A model generated the notes under the pieces. That model was not told the origin of the DNA. It searched no databases and saw only the letters and a list, made by a program, of their open reading frames with translations. Shown here in pieces: positions 24,174-35,713 of a stretch of DNA of 64,000 nt (its first letter is position 1; the number at the start of each line of letters is the position of its first letter). The DNA is from Tetradesmus obliquus (lineage: Eukaryota > Chlorophyta > Chlorophyceae > Sphaeropleales > Scenedesmaceae). A program made the translations under genes and the position numbers. The stretch is taken from positions 4,146,001-4,210,000 of the forward strand of contig CP126197.1 of assembly GCA_030272155.1 (NCBI GenBank). Reading direction: 5' to 3'.

Positions 24174-25355
24174 TGCTGTGCTTGTTTCAGCTCTGCAAGG
24201 AATGTTATGTTGAGCTACCAGTAGTTAAGTGATGAGTTGAACAGTCGCGATACATCGTTTGAAACGTTGTAGACCGGTGGCAGTGGTACTAGCCGGTGAG
24301 AGTAACGTCGTAATACTGCTGTTGCAACCAGACGCATGGACTCCTTGCATTTGTGCTTTTAGAAGCACTTTGAAGAGCGTATTGTCGTGTTCAGCAGGGT
24401 TTGATCAGTTGAATAAAAACACGGGCATACGTTGGACAAAGCAGCTGCTTCATCACTGTCCGGTCGTAGTGCTGTTTTCCACAGTCCTGAAGAGTCTCGA
24501 AGCATGCCCTGTACGAAGAATTGCAGGTAACACACATTGCAGTAATACAAGTGCTGCATATTGCGTCACTCACACCTTTACACAGTCCTGAGGTGGTGAG
24601 CATGCCCTGCAGCACCGCGCCTAGGACCACAATGCGCTTGCCGCTTAAATGTCAAACGTCACTTTGTCCCCGAAACAAACCCACGGCGTACCCTCTGCCT
24701 TGCACCTTCACGTCTCAGTGACCAGTGCATCCTAACATGCCCAAGCGACGCATCCTGACTGCCACATTCCGTGCGGAGAGGTGACCAGTGCTTGGTGGCA
24801 ATGGCACGTTGGAAAACTCAAGCAATCATCTGCTTCACTCATTTGTGCCACGTGTACACACCCAACACAGCCAGTATGGTGCGACAAACAGACCAATCCT
24901 GTAATGCCTCTGAACCCAAGAAGACACTGCCATGCAACCACTGAAGCCAACTAGTGTCCATACTGTCAAGTGCTTGTTTGCAGAACACCACAGACAGGAA
25001 TGCGGTTGGCCAAACCGCTGCCTGCCGACCCAATGGTTGCAGCCTGCTGCAGCAACACCGGGATGTATCCTGCATCCTGCTGCGCATCCTGCAGTTATGC
25101 CGCAGCTGCCATTGCAGCGCGACTGCCGCTGCCGGCTCTGACATGTCTGCCGCATGCCTGACCATCCTGGATGTCAAGCGCTCCCTCTGCCATCACTAAG
25201 TTCATGATATGGCGACACAGATGTACCAGCTGCTCACTAAGTAGCTGTACAAGTAGCACCTCCGCTCATAGCAGGGCCCTTGATGTGGCTCCAGCAGCTG
25301 CTGCACCATGCACTCGCCTGCTGCTAGCACCAGCACCTGTTTTTGCAACTGCTGC
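24174..25355. other. promoter of MYND copy B and 3' flank of phosphoserine phosphatase gene
   Basis: This 1.2 kb stretch has no credible ORF. The left part carries the MYND promoter block (24301-24335) shared with copy A. Nothing notable was seen between 24600 and 25355. Confidence 0.5.
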
Positions 25356-27876
25356 CTACTGCAGAGCCTCCAGCAGCACATGGATGTCATAAACATACCA
25401 GTCTGCCTGCGCTGCAATGTTTAGTCGCTCCACTACACCTCCGTACCTGCAGCAGCACGCAGATAACAAGACAGCAGCGGTGACAGCAGCACAATAGGGG
25501 TGGGTGTCTGGTGCGGCGTCGCATGGCATAATTAATGACAATACTGAAATGTTTGCAGTTGCATGTGCATGATGATCCAGTAACCCTGTCAACTGTGTCA
25601 CCACAACAATGCAGTTCCTGCTCATGTACCCTGCAAGCGGCTGCCTGCTGCCGTCAACTGCTGCGCTGGTTCCGAGTCTTCAGCTGCAGTGTTGCTACAA
25701 CAGCATTGCGTCGCCACTTGTATGCACAGTATGCATCCGCTTGCAGGAAACAGGCTGGTCATTATGTCCCTGCTGGAGGGTCATAGCTGCGCTGCCTTTA
25801 TCAGTGTAACAATGTATCTTGCCGCTGCTGCAGCACAGGAAGCAGGCCTTACACAGCAGCATAATAGTTAGTTGCTCACCCGATGAAAATGTTTGCTGCA
25901 TCTGGCTGCCGTGCCTCCATGTCAGTGGCACCATCGCCTACTGCTACGATGCGCTGGTAGCCAAACTTGGCCTGCTCATAACAGATAAAAGCAGGGCAGT
26001 GTGCCAGCATCAATATCAGCATCAGCAATAGGACTACGAGGAAACTGCTGGGGCCAGAAACACAACCGCGATGAGCAGCAACACCCTCCGCACCCAACAA
26101 GCACGCCGACGTTTGCGGCTCACTCTATGTTGCTGCTGCAGCTTGCAGGACAGTTGTCTGTTTGCAGGACACTTCCTTGTTGCCGCACCTTGATGTCCCG
26201 CACTGCCTCTGCCTTGCCGCCGCTGCGTGAGGTGAACTCCTCTGCATCAAAGCCTGCATAGCTGCCGTCCTCCTGCAGGAGCAGCGCAGCACAGCAATTT
26301 CAGCTTTAGAAGAACATTCAGAAGAACATTCAGTGCAGAATTTGCATGCTTGGCTGCCCATCCTTCAGCATTCACTGCTCGTGCATGAGCGGGCTCAGTG
26401 CTGCACTTCCTGCGGCTGACCTGGACTCCCCTAAACAGCAGCACCGCGCCCCGCACCCACCTTGAACAGTAGCTGGTTCGCATACACGTGGCTGAGGGGG
26501 ATGCCGAGTGCCTCAGCGATGGGGTGAATGACCTGCCTGAAGCCGCCAGACACCAGGAACACTGCCTTGCCCTGCTGCTGCAGCTTTGCCACCAGCTCAG
26601 GGATGCCTGCAGCAGCGTGGCCAGTAAAGGTCGCGGGTTGCTTTGATGTTTGGTGAAAATGATTGGGTGTGTTAGCATGCTGTACATGAGTGCTGCTTCA
26701 TCTAGCTGCCTTTGTGGAGTCTAGCTACTGCTGCTGCTGCTGCTGCTGCTGCACGCGATTGCTGAGGTGCCGCCAAATGCGTGCCATGAGGAGCGTCTGC
26801 GATCAATGCTGTTGCAGGCAGAAGCCTATTTAAGTTCATGTCTGTCTGGCGTTAGGAGCAACAGCACTGAAAGGCCCGACAGGCCCAGCTGCCGTCAAAG
26901 ACTTTCAAGTGCACTGGCCCTTCAGGTATACACACACCTGGGCTGTACTGCGGTGGGTGTGCCTTCAGAAAAGAGTCCAGCTGCTGCTGCGAGCAGTTCA
27001 TGAGGTTGAGCCGCTCAGCCAGTGCATCCTGGAACTTGACTGCGCCACCCATCGCCCTGTGGCAGCAGGAGAGCACACGTTGGAATGCTGTTTTGCAGCC
27101 TATGATGTGCTGCAGGTGACACAAGAGTGCTTGATGCAGCGCTGAAGCTGCCAAACTGCTGATCACAGTCCTAGATCGCATGTGACAGTAATGATTGTTC
27201 ATGATGTGCAACTGCAGGGCCAGCACGTTTGTCGCCAAGACACTGCGCGAGCTCTAGGGTTTCCTTGCACCGCTGCTGCTCACTTTGCTGTGAGGGCTGC
27301 CACCTGGTCTCCAACGCCCAGGTACGCTGCAATCTCGTCGATCGACTCATCGGAGCAGCTGCAAAAACAGTGAGTTGTAGCGGACATCAGTCAGTCCACA
27401 AAGCAGCAACGGAGTTCAGGCAACCAGCTGGCTGCTGGCCCGTCAACTGCTTGCAGTTGCTGGTGGCTCCGCATCAAAGCCGCACAGGCTGCCAGTCATG
27501 CTAAACTCTACGCAACTGTAACATACATTGAAGCTGCCAGCTACAACAGCAGCTGTTGCTTCTGGTAGATGTGCCTTTGCTGTTGTTGCTGTCCTTCCAC
27601 TGTCCCAACCACCCACTGCAACCAGTCCTGATGCACAGCATGGTGTGACCCCAAAACCCACAGTCACTCACAACGTACTGTCCACATCAAAGCACACAGC
27701 CTGCACACATGGACAGCAGCAGTGTCAACATCTGCCTGTGGAATTATTCCCAGGCAGGGTTAGGGCCAAGCTGAGCCAGGGTGCTTTCTGCTTGAGCTCA
27801 CCTGTGCATTGCGCCAGAGGTCCAGCACCTCAGGCGACGGGGTTAACTTTGCTGCAGCCAAATGAAGCAAGCTCAT
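25356..27876 (-). CDS. PSP: phosphoserine phosphatase
   Basis: Eight exons (27876-27802, 27700-27672, 27358-27284, 27056-26938, 26606-26461, 26272-26189, 25971-25880, 25446-25356) join in phase to about 236 residues. The enzyme hydrolyses O-phosphoserine to L-serine, the last step of the phosphorylated serine pathway. HAD-family motifs are complete: motif I FDVDST with nucleophile D30 and D32; motif II VSGGFRQV with S119; motif III K168 in SRSGGK; motif IV GDGATDMEA with D189 and D193. Plant enzymes are plastidial; here only a short leader (MSLLHLAAAKLTPSPEVLDL) precedes the domain. The same frame remains open upstream for about 21 codons, so a 5' exon with the rest of a transit peptide may be missing. 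No exon copies were found around most exons, apart from a weak match to exon 6 near 27500. Confidence 0.92.
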
Positions 27877-28323
27877 CGTCAGCCCAGCCCGGAGTGGCGG
27901 ATTCCGGCACGCCCGCCAACACGTTGTGCTGCACACCTGCTACGGTCATTTGTTTTTGGCTAGAATCTCTACAGATAGTTCTTTTGAAGCCAGGAGTAAA
28001 GACAGCTGATCGTTTGCTGGTAAGAACGCGCGGAGGACTGCTCAAGCAGCGCAAATGCATTTGGCACGCAAAAGTTTGTACTTTGGCCACATGTGTCAGT
28101 GCAGCCTGTTGAAAGAATGTCCGTCAGCTTCACCTAGTGGAACTGCTGATGAAATCGCTGATGTGCATGCCATCCCGGCCCACCATGACAAATGAACATA
28201 ACGTTCCTGCTAGTGCCACATACGAATACTTAAACATTTGTTTGTGCGCCAGCATACATAGTTGTTCTAGAGAAGCAGAGACCCTGCCGTGTCTGAACTA
28301 CCGGCAAACTCGAATCAGCAATC
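27877..28323. other. divergent spacer between phosphoserine phosphatase and the small ORF
   Basis: About 450 bp between two oppositely oriented starts. It is expected to hold both promoters and possibly a 5' exon of the phosphatase. No specific element identified. Confidence 0.4.
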
Positions 28324-28605
28324 ATGCCTCCTCCGGCAAGCACGCTGCCTTACAAGCGGCCTTTCTTCACCATGACGCTGTCTCCTCATGAAATCGAGGT
28401 ATGCAGAACTCCTTGCGATGTTAGGAACATGTGCAGGCCCTTGAGGGCTGTTCTTGCTGTTGGCTGCCGGATATGTCTCATGCAGCTGCCTTCTGCCTTG
28501 CTGCCGCTTTCACAGGAGGACTTGGCCCTGATTATTACAAACACCAAGCGCAGGAGGCGCGCATCTCCCTCAGCTGACCACAGGAGCCGCATGGACAGGG
28601 ATTGA
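28324..28605 (+). CDS. small hypothetical protein, basic C-terminus
   Basis: Two exons (28324-28398 and 28516-28605) with good sites (GAG then GTATGC; TTTCACAG then GAGGAC) would give 54 residues beginning MPPPASTLPYKRPFFTMTLS and ending in a basic, Ser/Arg-rich tail after NTKRRRR. The 117-bp intron is a multiple of three and open in frame, so the retained form would be a 93-residue protein. I do not recognise the family. The acidic HEIEEDLALII segment looks helical. It is divergently arranged with the phosphoserine phosphatase gene. Support is only the clean splice sites and non-repetitive composition. Confidence 0.45.
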   Translation: MPPPASTLPYKRPFFTMTLSPHEIEVCRTPCDVRNMCRPLRAVLAVGCRICLMQLPSALLPLSQEDLALIITNTKRRRRASPSADHRSRMDRD

Positions 28606-30612
28606 GCGACAGCACACACTTGTCCAGTTGAACGCAGCATACGCAAACTGCAGTGCATCGCTGGATGCTTCTCATGGCTGCTGGAGCACCACGGAGCTGC
28701 AGGGCAGCTCCATTGCCAGCATGGCGCGTGGCACTCTGCTGTGCAAGCTCAGTTGTCACGCAACTGCAGTGCTTGGTGAGGCCAGCCATTCTGGCAAAGC
28801 ATCCATGCAGCATCAGCAGTGGTCGTACCAGCACACATGTGGTGATGCTGTAGTGGTGTGATGCAGCAGCTGTGGTGCTGCAGCGCAGCAGCAGGCACGG
28901 GCAGCTGTATGCATTGCAGGAAAGCTGGGCAGGTGACAACTGTTGGCCGTCTCTTGCAGGACCGTACTCTGCATTTCATTCCGGCTGCATGTAAAGCAGT
29001 GCCCTGCATACAGATGAAGCAAGCATGCGCGAGTGCGGCCAAGCAGCTGGCACTCGCGTTGCTGATGTTGCATGCAAGGGCGTTTATGTACATATATTCA
29101 AGGCTATGCAGGCATAGCCGCAGATGTGAGAGCAGCAACTGTCACTGCCGCTGTGATGTAGTGATGCAGCAGATGGTGGTGTTCAGTTGCGTAGGGTGTG
29201 GTGGAGGAGTGAGCGAGCTTGGCGGCGCACCTGGGCGTAAGTTGGCTGTGTGTTTTTGAGCTGCCAGCTCTGCACAGCGTCCATTGGTTGCTTATCCTGC
29301 ATGTTGGGACATGGGGCGTATGCTGCTTTTCTCAACACGCTGTAGCTGCATTTGCTCATGCTGTCCAGGAGCCTATTCTGCCATGTTGCCAAGCATATGC
29401 ACTGGTTGTGCACAGCTGTTGTTGGTCGAGGCTGGCATTGGCTGCTGGCTGGCCATCGTAAAACGGTGGGCGATAAATGATGGACGGAAGTGCAGACGTG
29501 TGCTAATCGACCGTGCGGCACCATGTGGGGCGGTGCGGTGGGACTCGCTGTTAGGATTGTATGGCAACCAGCCATGTTGTGTGGCATTATGCCCGTCCTG
29601 CAAGTAGGCGCATGATACAGCTAGCTAGCGCCCTAGCCCTAGGCCTCTGTGTATTCTGGAGGTGGTTTTGTTTCTACTGCTATGGGTGGTGTAACATAAG
29701 TGTGATTCCTTGACGCATGAGATCAGCCACTACAGCTGTAGCTGGTTGATCAGCCACTGTGTGATCATAGGGTTTCCCTTTGATGCAAGTCCTCTAGAGC
29801 ATGGATGCAATGGGCATGCAATAAAAATGCAACCAAGATGCAACGATAAACAGAATCTTGAGGAATCTAGGGGTAAACACCCTCTGCGAGCCCGAAAAAA
29901 GCCCGGATTCGGGTTCTGCATGTTCTAATACCTTTGTTCCTTCAGTTTCGCGGCCAGGCGCCCAGTAAACCGCGAGATATTCACGATCGAATCTTGATTG
30001 CAATTGCAATGCAATTGCAACGTGCGTGCAACGCTTGCCATTCGCGGTGGCGGAATTGCATCGAAAGGAAACCCCTAGTCAGACACTGGCACTGGCTACC
30101 TCAGGCTGGGGTGGCAGTTCTCACTGGTGCTTTGCTTGTCACAAGCAGAATCCACTGCATAGTCGGCGCCTACCAAACGCCACTGCTACCTGCGGAATGA
30201 CCCAGCTAGGCTGCTGTGCTTGCCTTGAACCACTCTGCCAGCCTGCAGACTAGGGTTTACAGTTACCCGTTCAAAAATCAGCTGAGATGCAAGTGCCAGA
30301 CACACTTCCCATGCCTCTGCGTGATTGCGCGACGAGCCAGAAAGCTTACTGACAGCGTTCGTCAACTGCTCATGGGTTGCTCTTGCCTGAAGCGACGACA
30401 GCAGACCTCGAACCGACACCGTGCCTCGCGCGAGCTGCGTCTGCACTGGATCTCAGTGTAAAACAGCCATTAACGTTTGAACTGTACACCGCTCTTGAGC
30501 TCCTGTGGTTACACCCCTACAACAAGAACAACCCGGCACACCACTCTGCTACTTGGCCTTTTTCTCTGTGTACACACTGCTGCTCTGGTCTAGCTTGTCC
30601 TGCTGATGCACC
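28606..30612. other. 2 kb intergenic region upstream of MSH4
   Basis: No gene recognised; short ORFs on both strands have no domain or codon support. The segment 29760-30040 is less GC- and CAG-rich and carries about ten TGCAA/TTGCA motifs, including a 14-bp palindrome at 29997-30010. It could be the distal MSH4 promoter or an old insertion. Confidence 0.4.
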
Positions 30613-33600
30613 ATGTCTCAGCAGCAACCACAGCCTGACTCAGTGGCTGACGGATCTCCTCCTGCTACTCAACAGCCCAGCAGCAACTGTTTTGCTGCTG
30701 TCATAGAAAATCGTGCCAAGGAAGTTGGAGTGGCAGTGCTCGACTTGAACAGCCTCACCCTGCACCTCACGCAGTTCATAGAAGCCGGCCGCTCATACAC
30801 CACTACTCAGCTATTATTAGATGCCCATCAGCCACGACAGCTTGTGGTGGTCGGCTCCCTGCATCACGAGGTTGCAGGGGCAGCGGGCGTGAACCAAGTC
30901 ACAGCAGCAGCATGGGAGCAGGTGCACCTAGCCAGGTCGGCCTTTGATGATACGAAAGGCATCCTAGCAGTGCAGGAGCTGACAGGATGGAATGATATGG
31001 GAGCAAGCAGTGGCGTTGCTGGCGTTGGCGGTGCAGCAGCAAACAACGCTCCTGCAGGCGCAGCGGGGAGGGTGCTGGCAAAGTCGCACTACCTGGCATT
31101 CGGAGCAGCAGGGGCGCTGCTGCAGCATGTGCGCACCCACCTTGGGCTGGCGATGGCTCCCAGAGCGCTGCAGGTGAGCAGCTATGTTGTGAACAATCAG
31201 ATGTCTGTGGCTTATATGCGTGTCCTGCATTCGTGCTTGCAGGAAAGGCAGCATGGCAGCAAGTTGGCTACATTGTACAACATGCACCTGTCAGGTTTGC
31301 AGGAAGCAGGCTGAATCTTGTTCATGCGTACACAACATCCACTGCAGCCTGTACACAATGTACCCTGAGCTCTTCTTGTACCTGCACAACTGCAGGTGGA
31401 GTTTGACGGTGTCAAGCACCACATGGCGATAGAAAGAGATGCAGTCACAAGCCTGGAGCTGCTGGCACCAACACGCAGCCGTGCAGCACTGCAGAAAGCC
31501 ATTGCCAGTACTGCCAGCGCCAGCGGTGCTGCGGCTGCTGCAGCAGCAGTCCTGCAAGCAGCGCAGCAGGACATGCCTCTTGGCACTCAAGGCACTGGAG
31601 CCAGCCGGCCGATTGCAGGCACACAGGGCCGCTATGCCACTGGCAGCAGCAACTATACCAGGGGCCGACGGCGAGCATCCTGCAAGGCAGCAGCTGCTGC
31701 CTCTTGCAGCAGCAGCAAAGGCAGCAGCAGCTTGTTCGGGTTCTTGAACCACACCGCAACAGCGTGCGGCGCCCGGCTGCTGCGCACCAACCTGCTACAG
31801 CCTCTGACAGACATCACCACGCTAGAGCTTCGGTTGGACAGCCTGCAGGTGTGTGGGACAATGAGCATCAAATGCTGCTCTATCACACAGCAAGGCCACC
31901 ACTGCAATGGCATAACTTGCTACATGCTTACAGTGTGGAATCTCTGCCCTGTGTATGCGCAACACAGACAGTTGCTGTCGAGTCCTGCAAGGCAACCTAG
32001 TGTGGTGTTTGAGTTTCTCCTGACATATGCCAGTGTGCTCACTTCTTGCAGGAACAACATAATGCAACATGGCTGCAGCTGGTGCACTACACTGTGCATG
32101 TTGCCTTTGCTGGTGTACAACCTGGCGCTGCCATGGTTGCTTGCCAATGCGCTGCTGTCACTGCGCCTGCTACCACTGCTACTGCTGCTGCTGCCTCTTG
32201 CAGGAGCTGCTGGAGTCCCCTCACCTGACACTGGAGCTGGTCAGCCTCATAGACACACTGCCCAAGAACCTGGACAAGGTTGGATGGCCAAGCAAACAGA
32301 TGTACATGTGTAGCTTGGATGTCTAATTCCAGCCGCCAAACTTGGAGAAAGAAGCAGCACAGGGCGATGGGTGTGCATCCCAGAGTTGGCTGCTTATGCA
32401 CGATGGCAAGGACTGCACGCTTAGCTCGCTACAAGCAGTCATGTCAAATGCAGCCTGCGGCTTACAACCTGCAGCCCACTGCCTTTGTCGCAGGTGTGCA
32501 GCAACCTTGCAGTGCGTCCCAGCGGCAGCGCTGGCGCAGCAGCAGCAGCTTCCTGCAAAGACCCCTCTGTGCAGCTGGGCCGCCTGGTATCTTCGGTGAT
32601 CCTGCTGCGGGATGTGCTGCGCTGCCTGCCTGCCATGGCTGACAGCATGGCTTGGGTGGATAGCCCGCTGCTAAAGGTGAGCAAGCAGCTGCCAAGCCTG
32701 CCATGGCCTCTGGGCTGTGCTTGCATTGTTTTGCTTCGTCAAGACGCACACTGCAATACTGCTGCATCCACATGCTGACCCTGGTCACTCACGGCACAAA
32801 TTCATTGACAAGCTGCCCCTGAGGAACACTAATTGCCTGACATGTCTCGTGCAGGCTATCCGCGCCAATCTGGGTCAAGGGGAGCTGCAGCAACTGCTGC
32901 AGGAGACAGAAGCTGTGCTGGACGATGATGCACAGGTGTGGCTGCTCTTACAGTGTGCTGCAGAGGACCAGGCAGCTTGTCCAGTGCATCATCTGCCATG
33001 CGTTTTTGGGCAGTGAACCCTTGTTGCGCATGCCCAACCTGCTGTGCCTGCTGCTTCCGCTGCCGCTGCTGCTGCTGGCTCCTGCAGGCCAGCAAGACGC
33101 AGTTTGTGAACAAGGTACAGCAGTGCTTTGCTGTGCGGGCTCAGGTGGACTCCCTACTAGACATCAGTAGGGCCACATTCACACGCCTCACTGAAGCCAT
33201 CCACGAGCTGGCAGCTAAGTACAGGTACGGCAGCAGCACACACAAACCAGCAAGATCCGGGCTCCGTGTACAGTTATGTGCTGAAATATTTGGTCCAGCA
33301 TTTTGTCAATTCACACATGCTGCTTGATTACATTCAAGTACGCGTTCAATGCCAGCTGTGTAGAGCTGTGTAGCTGTGTAGCTGGTGCGGTCACTATCAA
33401 GGCAGCCACCCGCTGCGCCTGGTTTTTCAGTGCAAAGCACCCCTAAGTTAGTTTTGTTTGTTTTGCACAGGGCCAGCACTGGCATCGCAGCGCTGAAAGT
33501 GCAGTACAGCAGCAGCAAGGGCTTCTTCCTGGTGGTGCCAGAGCAGCAGCAGGGCAGGCAGCACGCAGCCGCCACCAGCATGCATGGCAAGGGCTACGGC

Positions 33601-35679
33601 GGCGGCGGCAGTGCGGTTGCTGCAAATGCCATGCAGCTGCCAAAGTAAGTATTGAGACGCTGTTGCTCTACTCAGCAACTTTTTAATTAAGTGTTGCGGC
33701 CTGAACTCAACACACGAGACCGTAGATCTTCTAGCCTGCATGTATGCAAGCTGCGTGCTCAGCAACCGCTTCACGTGTGCTTTCATGCACATGCGTGTCA
33801 GCGACCTGTGTTCACTTATTACTGCTCCTGGTGGGCAGCAATTGTGTGTGAACAGTGTGAAGACGCCCTTCTGCTGCCGCTGCAGGACGTTCCTGGTGCT
33901 TGAGAAGCGCGGGCGCAACAGCACCTGCGTGACCACACATGAGCTCAATGCGCTGAACAGCAGGCTGCGCGACGCGGCAGCAGATTGTATGATGCTCACA
34001 GTGCAGGTGAGCTGCATTGCTTGAGTCAAGACCTCAGGCGATAGTTGAATCGTTGTGCTTGCACAGTAGAAGAAATTGGAGCAGACAACGGGAAGGTCGA
34101 TTGCAACTGGTTGCTTAACCTTTGGGTGTAGAGAACTGCAGCTGGCACTTGCGGCCAGCGCTGTTCTGCAAACTGTGCATCATTATCACCCAGCATGTTC
34201 ACAGCCCTTGTGTGGCTGCGCAATGTGCGCATGCACACTCATTGTGTTGACTGCGCTCTGGTAACCTGCCTTGTTGCTGCTGCTGCTGCTGCAGGTGTTG
34301 GAGCAGCTGGTGTCTAAGCTGCTGCAGCACATGCCGCTGCTGCAGCGCACCTTGGACAACATAGCGCTGCTGGATGTGCTGCTCTCCTTCTTCCAAGCAG
34401 TTGCAGGTAGGTATGCTGCTCCCTGACCACCTCCCTTCACGGAGATGCACACAACCATCACCAGCTGTTCTCTCACCAAAAACCAGGGTCCCCTGGATCT
34501 GCAGCCAAGCAACTTGCAGCGCCTGTGGTTGTTGTTTGGCAGTCATCGTGGACGGCGTAAGTGCAATGCGGCACACACCTGCGCACATATTCATTGCACT
34601 GACGCTGTCAGCACAGCACCACACAGCACACAGCTCTTTCAGTACTAACAAGCCTGCCATGGTTGCAATGCCTGCCATTCCTGCCTGCAGGCAGTGAGGG
34701 AGACTTCTGCCGGCCAGTGCTGACGCCAGCAGCAACACACATCAATCTCTTTGTCACAGCCCTCAGTCAGAACAAGCCTGCCATGTCTGCCATGTCTGCC
34801 ATGTCTGCAGGCAGTGAGGGAGACTTCTGCCGGCCAGTGCTGACGCCAGCAGGGCCCCTGGCCATCACCCAGGGCCGCCACCCACTGCTGGCTGCTCTGC
34901 GCGAGCCGGGGTTGGAAGTGCGGCCCAATGACACATTTGTGACGCCCTGTGCCACGCTGCACCTGCTGACTGGACCCAACATGAGCGGCAAGAGCACATA
35001 CCTGAAGCAGGTGCGGCTGTGCAATGGCATGTCCGTTTGTCACTAGCTTCGCATGTTGTACATGTCTGTGAATGGTGCCTAGTGTATGCAACACAGGCAG
35101 CACAGGTGGGCAACATTGTAACACTGGCAGCTCAGCTATAGCACCATTGCTGCTCATGCCAAGCTGTTACTCTGTTTTGCTTGCTCTCTGGTGTATGCAA
35201 ACAGCCTTCTACTAGTAGTACTTTTTGGGCTGTGTTTTAATCGTGCGCTGAAGCATTGCCATGGGCTGGCTTGATGGGATCAATGCAGGTGGCGCTGCTG
35301 GTGGTGATGGCTCAAATCGGCTGCTATGTGCCGGCCACCTTCATGTCTCTCAGGTAAGCATGCATCCACTACCCTGATGCTTGTGAGTAGGCGTAAGATG
35401 TGTTATGCTCAGAAAGCTCGGCAGCAGCGGCTGTTGCTTCCGTTTAGCTGGCAGAGTAAAGTTTATGCAGGGCCTTGCAGTTCTAGCTGTGCTTCCTCAA
35501 TCCACAGCATGTGTGTACGTACATGGTTGTCATAGCCAACCCAAAGCCTTTGCTATCGCAGCACATAACACCTGCCGCTGCATGTTTTGCAGTGGTCTCA
35601 CTCCGCCAGGGCAATGCTGCGGCAGCCTGTTGTTGCATGTCATACAACAGCTGCCGGTGCCTGCGTTCATACCCTCTCT

Positions 35680-35713
<34 letters not shown>

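Noticed and set aside
28860..29610. Candidate genes between the small ORF and MSH4
   Set aside because: Only short, Cys/His/Trp-rich frames in several overlapping readings; none supported by motif or splice sites.
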